This document shows, piece by piece, positions 57,245-64,000 of a stretch of 64,000 bases of DNA. Location: the NCBI GenBank assembly GCA_946407015.1, contig CAMJML010000014.1, positions 31,817 through 95,816 on the forward strand, written 5' to 3'. Origin of the DNA: an uncultured Selenomonadales bacterium (GTDB lineage: Bacteria > Bacillota > Negativicutes > DSM-1736 > Dendrosporobacteraceae). Made by a program: the position numbers and the translations under genes. The notes below the pieces were generated by a model, which had not been told where the DNA came from, did no database searches, and saw only the letters and a list, made by a program, of their open reading frames with translations. How positions within the stretch are numbered: position 1 is the stretch's first letter; each line of letters begins with the position of its first letter.

Positions 57245-58557
57245 AGAAGCAATTGGGGCTCGTGTTTTTTCCGGCTTTTGATTGGGCCATCTCGCCCACA
57301 CATCCGGAGCGGCAGGAGCGATTGCTCTATACCCGCGATCAAATTGTTGAAGAAGGTTTGCTGGATCTACCGCAAATTCAAGAATATAAGCCACGGTTGG
57401 CGGAATATGCTGATGTCAATCGCGTTCATATTGGAGTCCCTGCCATTTCCCCTCTCATTACAGAAGCTCATCTGGTATCGGCTGGTGGAGCGATTACGGC
57501 TGTGGAAGCCGTGATGAAACAAGAGGTAAAACGCGCCTTTGCACTGGTAAGACCGCCCGGGCATCATGCGATGAGGATGGTTCACGGAACCCGGGGATTT
57601 TGTACAATTAATATTGAAGCCATTATGGTTGAATATTTGCGTAAAAATTACGGCATTCGCCGCGTTGCCATTGTCGATACCGATGTCCATCATGGAGATG
57701 GAACGCAAGACATCTTTTACCATGATCCGGATACGCTGTTTATTTCTTTTCATCAGGATGGGCGGACGTTATATCCCGGTACTGGATTTATGGAGGAAAT
57801 GGGAAGTCCGAATGCTTTTTGCACAACCTTGAATATCCCATTACCGCCAGGAACAGGTGATGAAGGACTTCATGCTGTGCTGGATGGACTCATCTTACCT
57901 GCCCTTGCTGATTTTAAGCCGGAAGTAATTATTAATTCAGCAGGCCAGGATAATCATTATAGTGATCCGCTGGCCAATATGGCAATTACAGCACAAGGTT
58001 ATGCCAAACTGGCCGAACAGCTAAAAGCGGATATTGCTGTCCTGGAGGGCGGTTATTCTATTGAACAAGCATTACCATACGTGAATGTAGGAATTGTTTT
58101 GGCTATGGCGGGATTAAGCTATGCCGAAGTAGTTGAGCCCGACATTCAACGATGTCCTGGTCAGTCGGCAGCGACAACCGCCTATATTCAGGAAATGATA
58201 CAAAAATGGCAGGGAATTTGGCGAGCCCGTCATGACCTTAGCCGGCAGGCCAAGCTTGCTGCTGGTGATTTTTGGCACCGCAACCGCAGTATTTACTATG
58301 ATGACAGCGGGATTTATGACGATCAGCGCGAACGGGTGCGGATGTGTCCGCATTGTGTCGGTTATCATATTATTGAAAGCCAAGCCGAACATCCGGGTCA
58401 AGGGCTGGTATCTGCTTTTGCGGCCATTTTGCCGCGCTTTGCCTGCCCTCAATGCCGAAAGGACGGACAGGATGCGGTGCATGCGGCAAAACGCCAAGGG
58501 CGGTATCAGCATTATTTTTTACAGGATAAAGAGCAGGACTTTTTAGAAAAATTATAG
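57241..58557 (+). CDS. Histone-deacetylase-family (AcuC/acetylpolyamine) amidohydrolase with zinc-ribbon tail
   Basis: The 438-residue protein has a full arginase/deacetylase domain: RPPGHHA (catalytic His pair), VDTDVHHGDGTQDIFYHDPD (zinc ligands), SFHQDGRTLYPGTG, INSAGQDNHYSDPL (third zinc ligand) and LEGGY. After about residue 320 comes an extension with two CxxC pairs, CPHC (about 369) and CPQC (about 401), which is unusual for the family. It should remove acyl groups from an amine such as a polyamine or lysine. ATG 57241 is preferred over ATG 57235, which abuts GGGGAGGG. It overlaps HyuA-like by ATGA, so the two are translationally coupled. Confidence 0.88.
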   Translation: MKKQLGLVFFPAFDWAISPTHPERQERLLYTRDQIVEEGLLDLPQIQEYKPRLAEYADVNRVHIGVPAISPLITEAHLVSAGGAITAVEAVMKQEVKRAFALVRPPGHHAMRMVHGTRGFCTINIEAIMVEYLRKNYGIRRVAIVDTDVHHGDGTQDIFYHDPDTLFISFHQDGRTLYPGTGFMEEMGSPNAFCTTLNIPLPPGTGDEGLHAVLDGLILPALADFKPEVIINSAGQDNHYSDPLANMAITAQGYAKLAEQLKADIAVLEGGYSIEQALPYVNVGIVLAMAGLSYAEVVEPDIQRCPGQSAATTAYIQEMIQKWQGIWRARHDLSRQAKLAAGDFWHRNRSIYYDDSGIYDDQRERVRMCPHCVGYHIIESQAEHPGQGLVSAFAAILPRFACPQCRKDGQDAVHAAKRQGRYQHYFLQDKEQDFLEKL

Positions 58558-58581
58558 GGTAATCCCCTCGGGAGGTACTTC

Positions 58582-59328
58582 ATGACCAGAAGTGATGGAC
58601 GTAAACCAAATCAAATGCGCCAAGTCAAAATAACCAGAAATTATTTAAAATACCCGGAAGGTTCGGTCTTGATTGAAGTCGGAAATACCAAAGTTATTTG
58701 TGCTGCAACGATTGAGGAGAAAGTCCCGCCTTTTTTAAAGGGAAGTGGCGAAGGCTGGATAACGGCGGAATATGCTTTGTTGCCACGGTCTACTCAGGTG
58801 CGCAACCCCCGCGAATCAGCCCGGGGAAAAATAACCGGCAGAACTCATGAAATTCAGCGCCTGATTGGGCGGGCATTGCGTAGTGTGGTTGATCTTAAGG
58901 CATTAGGTGAAAAAACAATTTGGATTGATTGTGATGTGATCCAGGCTGACGGCGGTACGAGAACAGCCTCAATAACCGGCGCTTTTGTAGCCCTGGTAGA
59001 TGCTATCAATACCATCTATACGAATGAAGAAAAACCTTTTCCGGTGAAAGACTTTTTAGCTGCAGCCAGTGTCGGGGTTTTGGCTGATTCGCAAACAGTG
59101 CTGGATTTATGCTATGAGGAAGATTCCAATGCGGTTGTCGATATGAATGTCGTGATGACTGGGAATGGCCAATTTGTCGAAGTTCAGGGTACCGGTGAAG
59201 AACGGCCGTACAGCAGGCAGGAATTGAATAAGCTGTTGGAGCATGCGGAACAAGGGGTTTTGGAACTGATTGAATATCAAAAAGAAGTCTTAGGACAATT
59301 ATCATGGAAGGTGGGCCGAGAGCCTTGA
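58582..59328 (+). CDS. rph: Ribonuclease PH
   Basis: The 248-residue phosphorolytic 3'-exoribonuclease trims tRNA 3' ends. It starts [20 protein letters not shown] and has [34 protein letters not shown] and the phosphate-binding [15 protein letters not shown] 58582 follows CGGGAGGT. It is 24 bp downstream of the HDAC-family gene and overlaps rdgB by 4 bp (TTGA), a pairing seen in many Firmicutes. Confidence 0.96.
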   Translation: MTRSDGRKPNQMRQVKITRNYLKYPEGSVLIEVGNTKVICAATIEEKVPPFLKGSGEGWITAEYALLPRSTQVRNPRESARGKITGRTHEIQRLIGRALRSVVDLKALGEKTIWIDCDVIQADGGTRTASITGAFVALVDAINTIYTNEEKPFPVKDFLAAASVGVLADSQTVLDLCYEEDSNAVVDMNVVMTGNGQFVEVQGTGEERPYSRQELNKLLEHAEQGVLELIEYQKEVLGQLSWKVGREP

Positions 59329-59921
59329 AAGAAATTGTAATTGCCAGTAAAAATACCGGTAAGATTGCTGAGATTGCAGCTGCCTTAAAACATTTGCCGG
59401 TCAAAGTGCTTTCTCTGGCTGAATTCGGTGAAATTCCTGAGGCGGTTGAAGATGGTGCTACTTTTTTAGAGAATGCACTGATTAAAGCGCGGTATTACGC
59501 TGCCCGTACCGGTAAGGCCTGCCTGGCTGATGATTCCGGCCTGGAGGTGGATGCGCTGCAGGGGGCGCCAGGCGTCTATTCGGCTCGCTATGCCGGAGAA
59601 AATGCCATCGATGCGGATAATAACCGTAAGCTACTGGCTGCTTTAAGCCATGTTCAGCCAGCCGAACGTACCGCGCGATTCCGCTGTGTACTGGCATTCG
59701 TAGATGATCAAAAGCCTGCCATTACGGCTGATGGAACGTGCGAGGGAGTTATCCTTGAAGAATTACGGGGAGCAGGCGGCTTTGGCTATGATCCGTTGTT
59801 TTATATACCGGATTTGGATCGAACCTTAGCTGAAATCGCGCTAGCTGAGAAAAATGCAATTAGTCATCGCGGCGCCGCTTTAAGAAATATGGCTGTCAGG
59901 CTGCAGGAGTATTTCCGGTGA
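59325..59921 (+). CDS. rdgB: XTP/dITP pyrophosphatase (non-canonical purine NTPase)
   Basis: The 198-residue Ham1 protein cleans the nucleotide pool of dITP and [39 protein letters not shown], and [13 protein letters not shown] with the C-terminal KNAISHRG are diagnostic. TTG 59325 starts at the usual position and overlaps the rph stop; ATG 59304 would add seven unconserved residues. It overlaps the next gene by GTGA. Confidence 0.95.
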   Translation: MKEIVIASKNTGKIAEIAAALKHLPVKVLSLAEFGEIPEAVEDGATFLENALIKARYYAARTGKACLADDSGLEVDALQGAPGVYSARYAGENAIDADNNRKLLAALSHVQPAERTARFRCVLAFVDDQKPAITADGTCEGVILEELRGAGGFGYDPLFYIPDLDRTLAEIALAEKNAISHRGAALRNMAVRLQEYFR

Positions 59922-60394
59922 GGATTGGCGTTGTCAGTGACAGTCATGGTGATCGGAATGCGCTGCTAAAGGCTGTAAAAGTGGCTGGGCCCATTGATTT
60001 ATGGCTTCACGCAGGCGATTATAGTCAGGATGCGGAAGCCTTAGCGGCAACCGGAGTAAGCGTGTTCGCGGTTGCGGGAAACTGTGACGGGGCCAGTGCC
60101 GCAAAACCGGATGAGTTTACTTCTGCTGCAAATAAGAATATTTGGCTGACACATGGGCATCGGTATCATGTAAAAAACGGACTGCAAGAGTTGACCTGGT
60201 GGGCCCGGCATTATGAAGTGGATATTGCGGTATATGGACATACGCATATCCCGGAAATCATTTCAACCGATCAACTGCTCATTGTAAATCCTGGCAGCAT
60301 CGCAAGACCGCGATGGGCCTATCCGACTTTTGCCATTATCTCTATTTTAAATCAAGCCGCAACGGCTGAAATAATTGAAGTTAAAATCCGCTGA
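59918..60394 (+). CDS. YfcE/MJ0936-type metallophosphodiesterase
   Basis: The 158-residue calcineurin-like phosphoesterase has all metal motifs: GVVSDSHGD, HAGD, AVAGNCDG, LTHGHRYH and VYGHTHIPEI, then NPGSIARPR. It cleaves phosphodiesters of unknown physiological identity. GTG 59918 has GCAGGAG upstream. It is the last gene of the rph-rdgB unit, before a strong terminator. Confidence 0.93.
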   Translation: MRIGVVSDSHGDRNALLKAVKVAGPIDLWLHAGDYSQDAEALAATGVSVFAVAGNCDGASAAKPDEFTSAANKNIWLTHGHRYHVKNGLQELTWWARHYEVDIAVYGHTHIPEIISTDQLLIVNPGSIARPRWAYPTFAIISILNQAATAEIIEVKIR

Positions 60395-60401
60395 TGGAAA
60401 G

Positions 60402-60432
60402 AAAAAAAGCACCTCAACAAGGTGCTTTTTTT
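60402..60432 (+). terminator. Terminator of the rph-rdgB-yfcE unit
   Basis: AAAAAAAGCACC (60402-60413) pairs with GGTGCTTTTTTT (60421-60432). Confidence 0.85.
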
Positions 60433-60521
60433 CTTTTGCTGTTAAATGAATTGAAACCGAATCGTGTTTTTATGCATAGAATATAGAGCAATAGTTGCAA
60501 AACATTTGAGGAGGGATGGCG

Positions 60522-60959
60522 ATGAATGATCCGATTCTGCATGAGAATTACACCTTAGCGGGAGTCGGGGTGGGCCTGCGCTTGGCTGCTATTATCATTG
60601 ACGGACTTATTTTCCTTCCGGTATCGTATTTAGTCGCGGCCATTTTTGGCACGGCAGCCTCGGATGGATTTGTCTTACAAGGATTTGGATTTTATTTGAC
60701 GCTATTATTAAGTTTTGCCTATTATATTTATTTTGAAGGGGTTATTGGCTCGACGATTGGTAAAATGATTATTGGTCTTAAAGTAGTCAAAACCGATGGC
60801 AGCCCATGTGATTTGAAAGCGGCTACCATCCGGACGATTGCACGGATGATTGACGGTTTGCCGTTTGCCTATATTTTGGGTGCTATTATGGTCTGGACGT
60901 CGGTCAATAAGCAGCGTATTGGAGATCGGCTGGCTGATACTGTCGTTGTGAGGAAATGA
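60522..60959 (+). CDS. RDD-family membrane protein
   Basis: The 145-residue protein has the RDD signature GVGLRLAAIIIDGLIFLPVS, a second helix pair, GSTIGKMIIGLKVVKTDGSP, and a C-terminal RIGDRLADTVVV. It has three to four membrane helices. Family function is poorly defined; some are linked to ion tolerance. ATG 60522 is chosen over ATG 60516, which touches GAGGAGGG. Confidence 0.85.
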   Translation: MNDPILHENYTLAGVGVGLRLAAIIIDGLIFLPVSYLVAAIFGTAASDGFVLQGFGFYLTLLLSFAYYIYFEGVIGSTIGKMIIGLKVVKTDGSPCDLKAATIRTIARMIDGLPFAYILGAIMVWTSVNKQRIGDRLADTVVVRK

Positions 60960-61001
60960 ATGGAATCGTGAGAATTTTTATAAAAGAATAGCTTTTTGAT
61001 G

Positions 61002-61038
61002 AAACTAGAGGAGAATTACCATTCTTCTCTAGTTTTTT
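61002..61038 (+). terminator. Terminator of the RDD gene
   Basis: A 15-bp stem (61002-61016 with 61021-61035, one G-T pair) around TACC ends in TTTTTT. Confidence 0.8.
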
Positions 61039-61060
61039 GTATACAAAAAGATATTGTTTT

Positions 61061-61088
61061 CTGACAATAAATATGAGATAATTATATA
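61061..61088 (+). promoter_or_regulatory. Promoter of the glm regulator operon
   Basis: CTGACA (61061-61066) and TATATA (61083-61088) are 16 bp apart, directly before a large dyad. Confidence 0.45.
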
Positions 61089-61095
61089 TAGAAAG

Positions 61096-61121
61096 AATTG
61101 GATTAATGGATTAATCCAATT
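61096..61121. promoter_or_regulatory. Candidate operator of the glm GntR regulator
   Basis: AATTGGATTAAT (61096-61107) and its perfect complement (61110-61121) flank GG. The 26-bp dyad lies at the expected transcript start, 12 bp before the GntR gene, so it is a strong candidate for autoregulation. Confidence 0.65.
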
Positions 61122-61133
61122 AAGGAGAGTTTT

Positions 61134-62093
61134 ATGATTTTACAACGCCTGGGTGTGCCGATTTATTTGCAAGTAAAAAACTACATAATGGATCGAATCA
61201 AAACAGGGGAGTTTCCGGTAGGATCAAAGATTCCCACAGAACGCGAATTAGCTCAACGTCTCAGTATTAGTCGCAATACGGTCAGTGCAGCGTACAAAGA
61301 ACTTTTACTAGAGGGGGTTTTAGAAGCTCGGCAAGGAAAAGGGACTTTTGTCAGACAGTCGTCGGATGAATTGAGCAATCCTAGTCAGGAGTTTTCCGGC
61401 AGCCGGAGTGAAAGAGTGCTTAAAATTATTGACGAAGCGATTGCCAAGGCAGTGGGACTAGGGTTTACCGTAGATCAGTTTATTGCGCTGGCTGGTATTC
61501 GGGCAAAAGAAAAAGCCGAAGAAGTGAAGCATATCCGCATAGCGATAGTAGACCATACGTCTGAGTATATCAGCCATTATATCACTCAGATTAGTCAGGC
61601 AATCAAAGGGAGTTTTGAAGGCGTTGTATTGCAGGAATTGCTTGACGGGACTGTTCCGATTGAACTGCTGCACGCTTGTGATGTAGTGGTAACCGGTATC
61701 GAAAATCAGGCTTTAGTTGCCGGTCTCATGGGGGGCAGCAGTAAAATTATGGTTGTCTCCATCGTACCTAATTTGGAGTCTGTTGTTCGCCTGGCACGTT
61801 TGCCGTCCGGTACAAAGGCCGGTATCGTCGCCACTACAAGCGGTTTTGCTGAATCGCTGGGAAATTTAATGACCAGAACCATGATTGAAAATGTTAGCTT
61901 TGATGCCTTTGTTGATGCTGGAGATCGCGAAAAGCTGCGGCAGTTTGTGGGCTCACACGAGGTTTTGGTTGTGGCGGAAGAACGTGAGAACCTGGTGCGT
62001 CAATTGGCATTAGAAGGACAAGACATTATTACTTTTTATTATGAAATCGACCAAGGTTCATTGAATCAATTGGTCGCTCGCATGATTTCATAA
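61134..62093 (+). CDS. GntR-family regulator with unassigned effector domain
   Basis: The 319-residue protein has a clear GntR winged helix at about residues 8-75 ([50 protein letters not shown]). The remaining 240 residues do not look like the FCD, UTRA or aminotransferase effector domains. They read as alternating alpha/beta segments ([36 protein letters not shown]), perhaps a Rossmann-like sensor. ATG 61134 follows AAGGAGAG. glmS-glmL-glmE follow on the same strand, so it probably controls glutamate fermentation. Confidence 0.85.
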   Translation: MILQRLGVPIYLQVKNYIMDRIKTGEFPVGSKIPTERELAQRLSISRNTVSAAYKELLLEGVLEARQGKGTFVRQSSDELSNPSQEFSGSRSERVLKIIDEAIAKAVGLGFTVDQFIALAGIRAKEKAEEVKHIRIAIVDHTSEYISHYITQISQAIKGSFEGVVLQELLDGTVPIELLHACDVVVTGIENQALVAGLMGGSSKIMVVSIVPNLESVVRLARLPSGTKAGIVATTSGFAESLGNLMTRTMIENVSFDAFVDAGDREKLRQFVGSHEVLVVAEERENLVRQLALEGQDIITFYYEIDQGSLNQLVARMIS

Positions 62094-62161
62094 GGGTTGA
62101 AACGCCGGAAGATTGGATGATCAGGCGATTGCTGATAAATAAGCTTAAAGGAGTAATCAGG

Positions 62162-62596
62162 ATGCAAACAAATAAAACAAAAGTAATATTAGGTGTTATT
62201 GGAGCTGACTGTCATGCCGTGGGCAATAAAATATTGGCTCATGCCATTACGGCAGCCGGATTTGAAGTCGTCAACCTTGGTGTGCTTGTACCGCAGGAGG
62301 ATTTTGTTCATGCGGCGATTGAGACAGATGCTAAAGCGATTCTTGTAGCCTCTTTGTATGGACATGGTGAAATTGATTGCCGTGGATTAAGAAGCCGTTG
62401 TGAAGAGGCCGGAATTGGTGATATCCTGCTCTATGTAGGTGGGAATCTAGTGGTCGGCAAAACGGACTTTACAGAAGTGCGGGATAAATTCCTAGCCATG
62501 GGTTATGACCGAGTTTACGAGCCTGGAATTTTACCGGATCAGGTTATTGAAGATTTAAAAACTGATTTAACGCAAAGGGGTTTTTTCAGTGAATAA
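62162..62596 (+). CDS. glmS: Glutamate mutase sigma subunit (B12-binding)
   Basis: The 144-residue flavodoxin-like subunit has the base-off cobalamin motif in [15 protein letters not shown] (DxHxxG), with [13 protein letters not shown] and [11 protein letters not shown] completing the B12 pocket. With GlmE it converts L-glutamate to (2S,3S)-3-methylaspartate. ATG 62162 has AAAGGAG upstream; the frame from 62117 is not conserved. It overlaps glmL by 8 bp. Confidence 0.95.
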   Translation: MQTNKTKVILGVIGADCHAVGNKILAHAITAAGFEVVNLGVLVPQEDFVHAAIETDAKAILVASLYGHGEIDCRGLRSRCEEAGIGDILLYVGGNLVVGKTDFTEVRDKFLAMGYDRVYEPGILPDQVIEDLKTDLTQRGFFSE

Positions 62597-63968
62597 TGTT
62601 CTGCTTATTGATTTCGGCAGCACTTATACCAAAATAACGGCAGTCGATATTGAGCAGGAACGTATTATTGGAACAGCCCGCGGGATTACGACGGTAACCA
62701 CGGATATCATGGAAGGCTTGAACCAAGCGCTAGAGCAGCTTTTTGCGCAAACCGGAAAACTGGAGTTTGCTAAAGTCCTGGCTTGCTCAAGCGCTGCCGG
62801 TGGTCTAAAAATGATAGCGATTGGTCTGGTTCCTGAACTGACGGCTGAAGCTGCAAACCGGGCTGCTTTAGGAGCCGGGGCAAAAGTATTGGGCGTGTTC
62901 GGCCATGAATTAAGTGAATATGAGTTGGCGGAAATTACTCAGTTAAATCCGGATATTATTCTGCTGGCTGGTGGTACGGACGGCGGAAATAAGCAGGTTA
63001 TTTTGCATAATGCCGCGATGCTCAAGGATTTAACTGCCGATATTCCCATTGTTGTAGCAGGCAATAAGTCGGTAACTCCGGCAGTTGTCAAAATTTTATC
63101 AGAGACAAAGTCCCAAGTTGTGCCTACGGCCAATGTAATGCCCAAATTGAATGAATTAAATATTGAACCAGCCCGGCAAACTATCCGGGATGTATTTTTG
63201 AAACGAATTGTAGAAGCCAAAGGGTTGAATAAAGCTAATAAACTGGTGGATAGGATGGTTATGCCTACTCCGGCAGCAGTATTAAAGGCCGCCGAATTGT
63301 TAAGCCTTGGTACAGCCAATGAAGCAGGACTTGGAGACTTGATGGTTGTTGATATTGGCGGTGCCACTACGGACGTTTATTCGCTGGCTAAAGGCGATCC
63401 AACGACAAATGCCGTTTTACGGGGATTGCCGGAGCCTTATGGGAAGCGTACCGTTGAAGGCGATCTTGGAATGCGTTACAGTGCTGCGGCGCTGCTAAAA
63501 GCGGCAGGAACTTCCTTGCTTGCCGGCTTTGCTCATTGCTCTGAGGCGGCCGTCGAGCACTATATTGATAAAGTCTCCGGGGATATTGACCATTTGCCGG
63601 CTGATGAGCAGGAAGGTCAAATCGAAATTGCCATGGGAAAAGCTTGTACCAAACTAGGGGCTGACCGTCATGCCGGACAATTGGAGAATCATTACTCAGT
63701 ACTGGGGCAGGTTTATGTACAAGTCGGTAAAGATTTATCGGCTGTCAGTACGGTGATCGGGACCGGTGGCGTGATTATCAGCAATGAAACTCCCGAAGAA
63801 ATATTGGCTGGTATACTCTATGAAACAGCCAGCCCGCACATATTAAAACCAAAGCAGCCCAATTTTACTGTAGATAAATCTTATATTCTAGCTGCGATGG
63901 GATTGTTAGCGGAAGACTATCCAGACACAGCCGTTCGAATGATGAAAAAATATATCGTTGGAGGTTAA
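62589..63968 (+). CDS. glmL: Glutamate mutase accessory protein MutL/GlmL
   Basis: The 459-residue ASKHA protein has [44 protein letters not shown] and GTGGVIISN. It is thought to reactivate or chaperone glutamate mutase by exchanging damaged B12 with ATP. It always lies between glmS and glmE in this operon type, as here. GTG 62589 starts inside glmS. Confidence 0.95.
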   Translation: MNNVLLIDFGSTYTKITAVDIEQERIIGTARGITTVTTDIMEGLNQALEQLFAQTGKLEFAKVLACSSAAGGLKMIAIGLVPELTAEAANRAALGAGAKVLGVFGHELSEYELAEITQLNPDIILLAGGTDGGNKQVILHNAAMLKDLTADIPIVVAGNKSVTPAVVKILSETKSQVVPTANVMPKLNELNIEPARQTIRDVFLKRIVEAKGLNKANKLVDRMVMPTPAAVLKAAELLSLGTANEAGLGDLMVVDIGGATTDVYSLAKGDPTTNAVLRGLPEPYGKRTVEGDLGMRYSAAALLKAAGTSLLAGFAHCSEAAVEHYIDKVSGDIDHLPADEQEGQIEIAMGKACTKLGADRHAGQLENHYSVLGQVYVQVGKDLSAVSTVIGTGGVIISNETPEEILAGILYETASPHILKPKQPNFTVDKSYILAAMGLLAEDYPDTAVRMMKKYIVGG

Positions 63969-63974
63969 TGAAAG

Positions 63975-64000
63975 ATGGAACTTAAAAATAAAAAATGGAC
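63975..64000 (+). CDS. glmE: Glutamate mutase epsilon subunit, 5' fragment
   Basis: ATG 63975, with GGAGG 9-13 nt upstream, opens MELKNKKW, which matches the GlmE N-terminus. The gene runs off the right edge after eight codons. Order and spacing after glmL support the call. Confidence 0.75.

Overview
The window looks like a chromosome segment of a strictly anaerobic, spore-forming Firmicute, most probably a Negativicute of the Sporomusaceae type. That placement is inferred from gene content: single-chain pyruvate:ferredoxin oxidoreductase, a ferredoxin-dependent branched-chain 2-oxoacid operon with Ptb/Buk, B12-dependent glutamate mutase, a Kin-like orphan kinase, a leucine T-box and NiaR/NiaP. 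No mobile element, phage, CRISPR array or rRNA was seen. Shine-Dalgarno sites are strong (AAGGAGG type), GTG and TTG starts are common, and operons end in unusually long, perfectly paired hairpins.

Layout. 1-3283: the end of a PEP-synthase-like gene, an AlaX editing protein and a small hypothetical. 3339-5663: a possible small peptide gene, then a c-di-GMP-I riboswitch with its own terminator in front of a chemoreceptor. 5674-6768: arginase. 6900-12572: an IclR regulator and buk-ptb-vorDABC, turning branched-chain 2-oxoacids into acyl-CoA, acyl-phosphate and ATP plus reduced ferredoxin. 12605-16342: an amino acid permease, a YetF-type protein and a glycosyltransferase. 16652-20561: PFOR. 20575-21991: small membrane and hypothetical proteins, including a repeat protein. 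22185-30266: T-box-controlled ilvH-ilvC-leuA-leuC-leuD-leuB-ilvB. 30357-33311: small membrane proteins, spermidine synthase, an amber-interrupted small ORF and an M29 aminopeptidase. 33398-38238: tRNA-Asn/Glu/Val, a sensor kinase, niaR, niaP, a zinc-ribbon membrane protein and tRNA-Arg. 38437-49676: a sugar-acid operon (IlvD/Edd dehydratase, GarR, GarL-type aldolase, UxuA, MFS importer, GarD, LarA-like protein, FAD oxidoreductase) closed by its probable GntR regulator. 49732-52454: a possible short RNA, a DUF218 protein, a small hypothetical, a thioesterase and murI. 52479-60432: a membrane-anchored protein, a CofE-like ligase, a 2-hydroxyacyl-CoA-dehydratase-like protein with its ATP-driven activator, a HyuA-like protein and an HDAC-family protein, followed by rph, rdgB and a YfcE-like phosphodiesterase. 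60522-64000: an RDD protein, then a GntR regulator with glmS, glmL and the start of glmE.

The genes fit an amino-acid and organic-acid fermenter: glutamate is opened by glutamate mutase, branched-chain and pyruvate carbon pass through ferredoxin-linked oxidoreductases, and sugar acids are dehydrated, cleaved to pyruvate and tartronate semialdehyde, and reduced to glycerate. The most likely undescribed systems are the archerase/HyuA/HDAC/CofE-like module (53073-58557) and the sugar-acid operon with its LarA-like and FAD-dependent members.
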